Origin: Candidatus Rokuibacteriota bacterium
GTDB lineage: Bacteria; Methylomirabilota; Methylomirabilia; Rokubacteriales; CSP1-6
Direction of reading: 5' to 3'
Length of the DNA stretch: 11,225 nt
Assembly (NCBI GenBank): GCA_016201575.1
Contig: JACQCN010000141.1
Location: 1-11,225 of the forward strand
The translations under genes were made by a program, and so were the position numbers. Shown here piece after piece: positions 6,933 to 11,225 of this stretch (the first letter of the stretch is position 1; each line of letters starts with the position of its first letter). The notes under the pieces were generated by a model. It was given only the letters and a program-made list of their open reading frames with translations. It was not told the DNA's origin and did not search any database.

Positions 6933-7494
6933 ATTTCCTTCGAGGCAATGACGGGAGGCCGAGCAACTGGCGGTCCTCGTCGATCGCGCGAAGGAGCTTC
7001 GGGATGGCGCTCCCGGGGATCAAGGGGTGCCTGGCGGTCTGGAACGCTGGGTCTTCGGTGCCGGCCATACTCATCTTGTCGTCTTCGGTCAGCTCCGAGC
7101 GCCGCTTCATGTAAATGATGATCGGGGATTTGGACTCGCCCTCGCTGCTCTCGAACTGGATGTGCCTCTGGATGTAACCGGGCTTGAAGAAAGTTGGGGC
7201 GGCATCCTCGATCTCGACGCCCGGGCGGGTCCACTCCTGGCGAACGTCCGGTACGGTGAAGCGGCCCTGCGAGTCGGTCAGGACTTCGATTGCCTTGTGG
7301 AACTCTTCTCGGACATCGCCACCCGGCAACGATGTTTCTCGAAGCCAGACAACGGTCACGACGACCCCGCTGATCGGCTCTTTCGTCACGTCGTCAAGGA
7401 CCCGACCCCGGTACGGTTCGGCGCTACAGCCGACTCCAGCCCAGCTGGCGACGGCAACGGCGAGGACAGCGATGAGCATCGCGCGACGCTTCAT
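6931..7494 (-). CDS. Probable lipoprotein with carboxypeptidase-regulatory-like domain
   Basis: A 187-aa protein, second gene of the minus-strand operon. The ATG at 7494 has GGAGG 5 nt upstream and opens with MKRR, a hydrophobic stretch and AGVGC, so C23 is a plausible lipidation site, although Gly at -3 is not the usual Leu. Then YRGRVLDDVTKEPISGVVVTV and TDSQGRFTVPDV (about 28-84) form the beta-sandwich pattern of carboxypeptidase-regulatory-like domains, with an insert between the halves. The remainder, with GYIQRHIQF and an acidic then basic C-terminus, is not recognised. Such domains in surface lipoproteins usually serve structure or binding, not catalysis. It is separated by 11 nt from the upstream gene and 8 nt from the downstream one. 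GC content is about 55-57% in lines counted here, against over 80% in parts of the preceding gene. Confidence 0.8.
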   Translation of the reverse strand: MKRRAMLIAVLAVAVASWAGVGCSAEPYRGRVLDDVTKEPISGVVVTVVWLRETSLPGGDVREEFHKAIEVLTDSQGRFTVPDVRQEWTRPGVEIEDAAPTFFKPGYIQRHIQFESSEGESKSPIIIYMKRRSELTEDDKMSMAGTEDPAFQTARHPLIPGSAIPKLLRAIDEDRQLLGLPSLPRRK

Positions 7495-7499
7495 GCGTG

Positions 7500-7504
7500 C
7501 CTCC
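7500..7504 (-). promoter_or_regulatory. Shine-Dalgarno site GGAGG in an 11-nt gene junction
   Basis: GGAGG lies 5 nt before the ATG at 7494 and falls wholly within the gap after the stop of the 870-aa protein gene. It fixes the lipoprotein start over an upstream in-frame ATG at 7527 that lies inside the preceding gene. Confidence 0.7.
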
Positions 7505-7505
7505 A

Positions 7506-10118
7506 TCACAAGAAGTGGATCCGCCACACGCCGTCCTCGTCCTGGACGAATTGCACCTCATACGAGACGACCTGGCCGTCTTCCGCGCTGAGCAGCTCGT
7601 ACTCCGAGCGCCCGCCGCCCAGCGCAAGCGCCCGGATGTCTTCGAGGTCGCGGCCGAATGCCGGGAGGAACGGCGCCAGCGCCACGAGGTCCGCGCGGAA
7701 CTCGTCCCTCGCCGCCAGCGCGATGAACTGGAGCGCGCCCTCGGCGTCGCCCCGGCGGAGGGACTCGCGGAACCCGGACCACTTCGCCTGCAGCAGCGTG
7801 TCGAGGCCGGCGGCGTCGAGGACCTGGACGATGGCCCGCGCGCTCCGAGGGATGCCCTGGTCGTCGACCACCGTCACGTGGGGCACGTAGAGCCCGGGCC
7901 GCGAGTATGTCCACGTCTGCCCCTCCAGCGTCGGGAGCGCGATGGCAGGGGTTCCGTCGCCGGGCTCCAGCTGGATCACGGTGACAGCCGGGGCACCCGA
8001 AAGCGAAAACACGACGGCGAGCGGGGCCGCCCCGGTCGCGGGCGTGGCGGCGAGGCCAAGAGTGGTGTCTTCGGCCCCACCGACCGTGACGCCGATGACG
8101 TGCTGCCCGGTCGCGCCGCTCGGCGTGGTCGCGAGCGCGGTCAGCTCGCTGGTGCCGGGCGCCACGGGGACGAGCACCGCGAAGTCGCTCCCCTGCCGCG
8201 CCGCCACGAGCCCGTTCACGGTGACGCCGAGGTCGGCCTCCGGGCCCTGCACGGTTCCGCGGACGAGCAGGGCTCCGGCCGGCACGACCTCCCCGGCCGC
8301 CGGGGCGGTGATCCGGACCGACGGCCCGAGGCTGACGACGAAGCGGCGGGATGCCGGAGCCGGCGACTCGTTGCCCGCCCGATCCCGCGCCTTCACCTCG
8401 AAGGTGTGCGGTCCCGGCGCCAGGCTCGTGAAGCTCGCGCTCGTGGCCGGCGTGAACCCGGTGAAGTCTCCGCCGTCGAGCCGCCACGCGAAGACGAGAT
8501 AGCCCGCCTCGGTCAGGTTGTCGGTGGCGGTGTAGGCGAACGTCGCCGCCGAAGCCGTGATCGTGCCCTCCGGGCCCTCGGTGATCCGGACTTCGGGCGG
8601 CGTGTTGTCGACGATCACGACCCGCGCGCGGGTCGCCGTGTTCCCGGCGCGGTCCGTCGCCGCCGCCGTCACCGTCCGGACACCGTCGCCCGCCGCGCGC
8701 GTGTCCCACGTCGCCGTCGCCGTCACCGTGGCCGCCGGCGGAGGCGGCGCGAGAGTCGCGCCGAGCGCGGGGCCGCCGGCTCTCAAGGCGAGGCTCGCCA
8801 CCCCGCTGCCGCCGTCGCTGGCCTGGACGCGGATGCCGACGGCGCCGCGCACGAACTCGCCCGCCCCGGGCGCCTGGAAGCCGAGGCTCGGCACGATGCC
8901 GTCGTGCGTGATGCTCGCGCGCGCCGGCGGGCCCGTGAGCCCCCGGCCCATCGCGCCGGTCGCGAACACCTCCAGCGTGGTCGGCGCGTCCGGGGCGAGC
9001 GGGACCGGAAGCGAGAAGCGGCCCGCGGCGCCCGCGAGCGCGAACACCGCGTTCGGGCTGTCACCGGCGAAGACCGCGACTCGCGCGCCCGGCTCGGTGA
9101 CGCCCGTCAGCGTCACCGCCGGCTGGTTCGTGTACTCGGGCAACGGCCCGAGACCGGGTGCCGGCGGGGCGCGGAACCGGAGCACGCGCCCCGCGTTGCC
9201 GTCGGCGACATAGAGGTGGCCCTCGAGGTCGAAGGCCAAGCCTTGCGGATGCCGCAGCGACGACGCGAATCGGGTCACCGCCCCCTCTGGCGTGAGCTTG
9301 GCGAGCGCCTGCTTCGCGCGATCCTCGGGGAGGTCCAGCTCCGTGGCGCTGGCGAACAGCGCGCTGAGACGGTCGATGGCCAGCCCGACCGGCTTCTTGA
9401 TCCGCTCGGCCGGCCCGAGTCGGTCCGGCGGGCCCGCGCTCCCATCGGGGCGGATCGCGATCTGGAAGATGACTCCGTCGCCAGCGGGCTTGCCCGCCTG
9501 CCCACGCGTCGCGGCGTAGAGGACGTCACCGGCGACCGCGAGCCCTTCGAGCTGCCTCAAGCCGTCGGCGAACACCGCGAGGGCCCCGTCCGGGTGCCTC
9601 ACGACGATCACGTCGGGCCTGTCCGACTCGTCGTCGGCGTCGGTGTCGGCCGCGGGGGGCGAGCGACGGGCGGCGACGAAGACGCGGCCGCGGGCGTCCA
9701 CCGCGAGCCACCGAGGCTGGACGAGCCCGGACACGACGCGCGCCCGCCCGCCGCCGGGCTCGATCCGGAGGACCCGTCCCGCGCGCTCCTCGGCGACCAG
9801 CAGGGCGCCGGTCGGCTCGAAGGCGAGGCCGATCGGGCGCTCGAGCCGGTCAGCGATGACGGCCCGGCGGCGATCGGGAGCGATGCGCGTCACCGTCCCG
9901 GCGGTCCGATCGGCGACGAAAACGTTGCCGGCCGCGTCGATCGCGATGCCGCGCAGGTCCTGGAAGCCATCGGCCCAGATGTCCACGCGCGCCAGCGGCG
10001 AGTCGAGCGGCGGCTCCGGATGGCTCGCCGACGGGGCGAGACCGGCGAGCACCAGCGCCGCGAGGGTGCGCCAGCGCCGCGGGACCGGGCGGCTCGAGAC
10101 ACGGGAGCGGGGCCACAT
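7506..10118 (-). CDS. Exported NHL-propeller, Ig-like and PKD multidomain protein
   Basis: An 870-aa protein, first gene of the minus-strand operon. N-terminus: basic residues and a hydrophobic stretch (about 18-32) ending in Ala/Ser, a probable signal peptide. Residues 45-316 are NHL/SMP-30-type propeller blades, each with a G(I/L)A(I/V/F)D..G..(F/Y)VAD-type core (for example 56-70 and 293-307). About 330-405 is a TGVTEPGARVAVF-type Ig-like domain. About 408-505 and 506-598 are Ig/cadherin-like, both ending near DRAGN (489-493, 579-583), and 599-680 is another Ig-like unit (ITAPAAGEVVPAG). About 683-767 is PKD-like (LEPGDG, YSRPGLYVPHVTVVD). The last 100 residues begin with a helix and end SYEVQFVQDEDGVWRIHFL, resembling an NTF2/SnoaL-like fold. 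The role is probably binding or surface scaffold. No strong SD precedes the ATG, and the frame is closed by a stop at 10179-10181, so the start is fairly but not fully secure. Confidence 0.85.
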   Translation of the reverse strand: MWPRSRVSSRPVPRRWRTLAALVLAGLAPSASHPEPPLDSPLARVDIWADGFQDLRGIAIDAAGNVFVADRTAGTVTRIAPDRRRAVIADRLERPIGLAFEPTGALLVAEERAGRVLRIEPGGGRARVVSGLVQPRWLAVDARGRVFVAARRSPPAADTDADDESDRPDVIVVRHPDGALAVFADGLRQLEGLAVAGDVLYAATRGQAGKPAGDGVIFQIAIRPDGSAGPPDRLGPAERIKKPVGLAIDRLSALFASATELDLPEDRAKQALAKLTPEGAVTRFASSLRHPQGLAFDLEGHLYVADGNAGRVLRFRAPPAPGLGPLPEYTNQPAVTLTGVTEPGARVAVFAGDSPNAVFALAGAAGRFSLPVPLAPDAPTTLEVFATGAMGRGLTGPPARASITHDGIVPSLGFQAPGAGEFVRGAVGIRVQASDGGSGVASLALRAGGPALGATLAPPPPAATVTATATWDTRAAGDGVRTVTAAATDRAGNTATRARVVIVDNTPPEVRITEGPEGTITASAATFAYTATDNLTEAGYLVFAWRLDGGDFTGFTPATSASFTSLAPGPHTFEVKARDRAGNESPAPASRRFVVSLGPSVRITAPAAGEVVPAGALLVRGTVQGPEADLGVTVNGLVAARQGSDFAVLVPVAPGTSELTALATTPSGATGQHVIGVTVGGAEDTTLGLAATPATGAAPLAVVFSLSGAPAVTVIQLEPGDGTPAIALPTLEGQTWTYSRPGLYVPHVTVVDDQGIPRSARAIVQVLDAAGLDTLLQAKWSGFRESLRRGDAEGALQFIALAARDEFRADLVALAPFLPAFGRDLEDIRALALGGGRSEYELLSAEDGQVVSYEVQFVQDEDGVWRIHFL

Positions 10119-10310
10119 GCGCAGGCTCGATCGGCGAGAACCGTGCCGACTCCGCGGGCCGAGTCCATCGCCGCCTTTTCACGGTCTTAGGACGATCCGT
10201 GGCCCCGGCGGCGTCCGCGAGTGCCCGGGGACCAGGGCACTGTGACCATTGGCGTGTGGTGCACTCCCACTTGACATCCCGCGATGTTTCCCCGAGCCTG
10301 ACGGTTACCG
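10119..10310. promoter_or_regulatory. Divergent intergenic region
   Basis: The 192 nt separate the minus-strand operon from the plus-strand U32 gene and must hold the promoters of both unless transcripts enter from outside. A 6-bp stem GTGCCC/GGGCAC (10221-10226 with 10235-10240, 8-nt loop) is present. TTGACA occurs at 10271-10276 but has no -10 match at normal spacing. The 9-nt palindrome CGGTTACCG (10302-10310) touches the U32 start codon. No promoter can be assigned with confidence. Confidence 0.35.
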
Positions 10311-11213
10311 ATGACGACGCTGCTCGCTCCCGCCGGAAGCCCCGAAGCGCTGGCCGCCGCCCTCGAGGCCGGCGCGGACGCGGTCTACGTGGGTCTCAAG
10401 GGCTTCAGCCGGGGCGGGGCTCGCGGAGAGCTGGACTGGGACGAGCTGGAGGACGCCGCGCGGCGGGCGGGGGCCCGGCGCGCGGAGATCCAGGTCGCGG
10501 TCAACACGATCCCGAAGCCCCGCGAGCGCGCGGCGCTGCTCGATCGGGTGCCCCGCCTGATGGAGCTCGGCATCCGGACGCTGATCGTCAACGACCCCGG
10601 GATCCTCGTCACGCTCCGCCGCCGGTTCCCCGATCTGTCGCTGACCGCGAGCATCGGCTGCGGCGCCCTGACCGAGGCGGACGTCGCCTTCTTCAAGGCG
10701 ATCGGCGCGTCCGCGGTCGTCCTGCCCGGGACGATCGGCCCCGCCGAGGCGGAGGCGTGCTGCCGCATGGGCGGCATCACCGTCGAGGTCATGCTGCACA
10801 TGGTCGAGGAGTTCATCCTCCTCGGGAAGTGCTGGATGCCCAGCTACGTCCACCTCAAGCCGACGGCGCTTCCCGGCTCTCTCGACGGCCAGCGGCAGAC
10901 CGGCAGCATGAAGCGCGGCGGCGTCGGCGCCTGCTTCAAGATCTGCCAGCAGCCGTGGCGGCTCGAGAACGGCGACCACGCCGAGGTGCAGTTGCTGCCC
11001 GGCCGGCAACTGAGCCGGATCGGGGACGTGGCGGAGTACATGGCGGCGGGCGTCGGCGCGCTGAAGCTGCAGGGACGAAGCCTGCCGCCCGCGCTGCTCG
11101 CGCCCCTGGTCGGACGCTACCGGAGCGCGATCGACGCGGCGCGCGCCGGCTGGCGCCCGCAGAGGTATCCGGAGCCGGTCCTGCCCGCCGGGTGGACCGT
11201 GGTGGGGCGATGA
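10311..11213 (+). CDS. U32 peptidase-family protein, UbiU-like
   Basis: A 300-aa protein with the U32 fold signature from its first residues: LLAPAGSPEAL, then GADAVYVGLKGFSR, VNTIPKP, LIVNDPGILV and VVLPGTI, and near the C-terminus GVGALKLQGR and a YRSAIDAARAG helix. Order and wording resemble UbiU, an iron-sulphur partner in oxygen-independent ubiquinone hydroxylation, but U32 proteins also include RlhA and TrhP, which modify RNA, so the pathway is open. Cysteines are C117, C150, C151, C174 (LLGKCW), C208 and C212 (GACFKIC). C174 and C208 match the GRC and GAC cysteines of UbiU. The place of the first UbiU cysteine is taken by F168, and no cysteine follows 212. The ATG lacks a strong SD. 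The stop overlaps the next start by ATGA. Confidence 0.85.
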   Translation: MTTLLAPAGSPEALAAALEAGADAVYVGLKGFSRGGARGELDWDELEDAARRAGARRAEIQVAVNTIPKPRERAALLDRVPRLMELGIRTLIVNDPGILVTLRRRFPDLSLTASIGCGALTEADVAFFKAIGASAVVLPGTIGPAEAEACCRMGGITVEVMLHMVEEFILLGKCWMPSYVHLKPTALPGSLDGQRQTGSMKRGGVGACFKICQQPWRLENGDHAEVQLLPGRQLSRIGDVAEYMAAGVGALKLQGRSLPPALLAPLVGRYRSAIDAARAGWRPQRYPEPVLPAGWTVVGR

Positions 11214-11225
11214 CGACCGTCGAGC
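11210..11225 (+). CDS. Start of a downstream gene, cut by the window edge
   Basis: ATG at 11210 overlaps the stop of the U32 gene in the ATGA arrangement typical of coupled genes, with a G-rich stretch (GGTGGGG) just upstream. Only five codons (MTTVE) are visible, so no function can be given. U32 genes often stand in pairs or with a ubiquinone-type partner, but that is expectation only. Confidence 0.5.

Noticed and set aside
6923..7234. N-terminal extension of the PLC-like protein
   Set aside because: It overlaps most of the lipoprotein gene in another frame and would bury the signal peptide. The ATG at 6934 (MRRT) lies on the SD itself.
7497..10190. 897-codon plus-strand reading frame opposite the NHL/PKD protein gene
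   Set aside because: It is very rich in Arg, Gly and Asp with low complexity, as expected of the antisense of a high-GC gene. The opposite strand gives clear propeller, Ig and PKD domains and a signal peptide.
10221..10240. GTGCCC/GGGCAC stem in the divergent region as an operator or terminator
   Set aside because: A 6-bp stem with an 8-nt loop is common by chance at this GC content, and it has no T-tract or second copy.
10271..10276. TTGACA as a -35 promoter element for the U32 gene
   Set aside because: It matches the consensus exactly, but the sequence 17 nt downstream (GAGCCT) is not a plausible -10 element, so chance is likely.

Overview
The window is a high-GC bacterial chromosome segment. 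A signal-peptide periplasmic protein, a probable lipoprotein and an HflK/HflC-type inner-membrane complex point to a Gram-negative envelope. Gene style and the GC-rich double-hairpin intergenic repeats would fit an uncultivated soil or groundwater lineage such as Methylomirabilota/Rokubacteria or a deltaproteobacterial group. That placement is inference; nothing here fixes the taxonomy.

Layout. (1) Positions 1-2844, plus strand: three contiguous SPFH/band-7 genes in the order HflK-like (5' end cut by the window edge), HflC-like, second HflK-like. They are joined by a 4-nt overlap and a 1-nt gap, so they form one operon, but no ftsH is visible. (2) Positions 2845-3127: a convergent intergenic stretch with a strong 24-bp inverted repeat and the first copy of a double-hairpin repeat. 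(3) Positions 3128-3631, minus strand: a small exported protein built from a duplicated motif. A 210-nt spacer with two more copies of the repeat follows. (4) Positions 3842-10118, minus strand: a tight three-gene operon transcribed right to left. It encodes an 870-aa exported NHL-propeller/Ig/PKD protein, a 187-aa probable lipoprotein with a carboxypeptidase-regulatory-like fold, and a 1026-aa exported protein with a zinc-phospholipase C/P1-nuclease-like N-terminal domain and a long beta-rich tail. (5) Positions 10119-10310: a divergent intergenic region. (6) Positions 10311-11213, plus strand: a U32-family (UbiU-like) protein whose stop overlaps the start of a further gene that runs off the window.

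How the genes may work together. The SPFH trio most likely forms a membrane scaffold of the kind that modulates FtsH-type proteolysis. Two different K-type subunits suggest a hetero-oligomer with alternative composition. The minus-strand operon looks like an envelope or extracellular module: a large multidomain adhesion/sensing-type protein, a small surface lipoprotein and a putative metal-dependent hydrolase, translated from one message with Shine-Dalgarno sites set in or at the junctions. It is the best candidate here for an undescribed system, though its substrate cannot be read from sequence.
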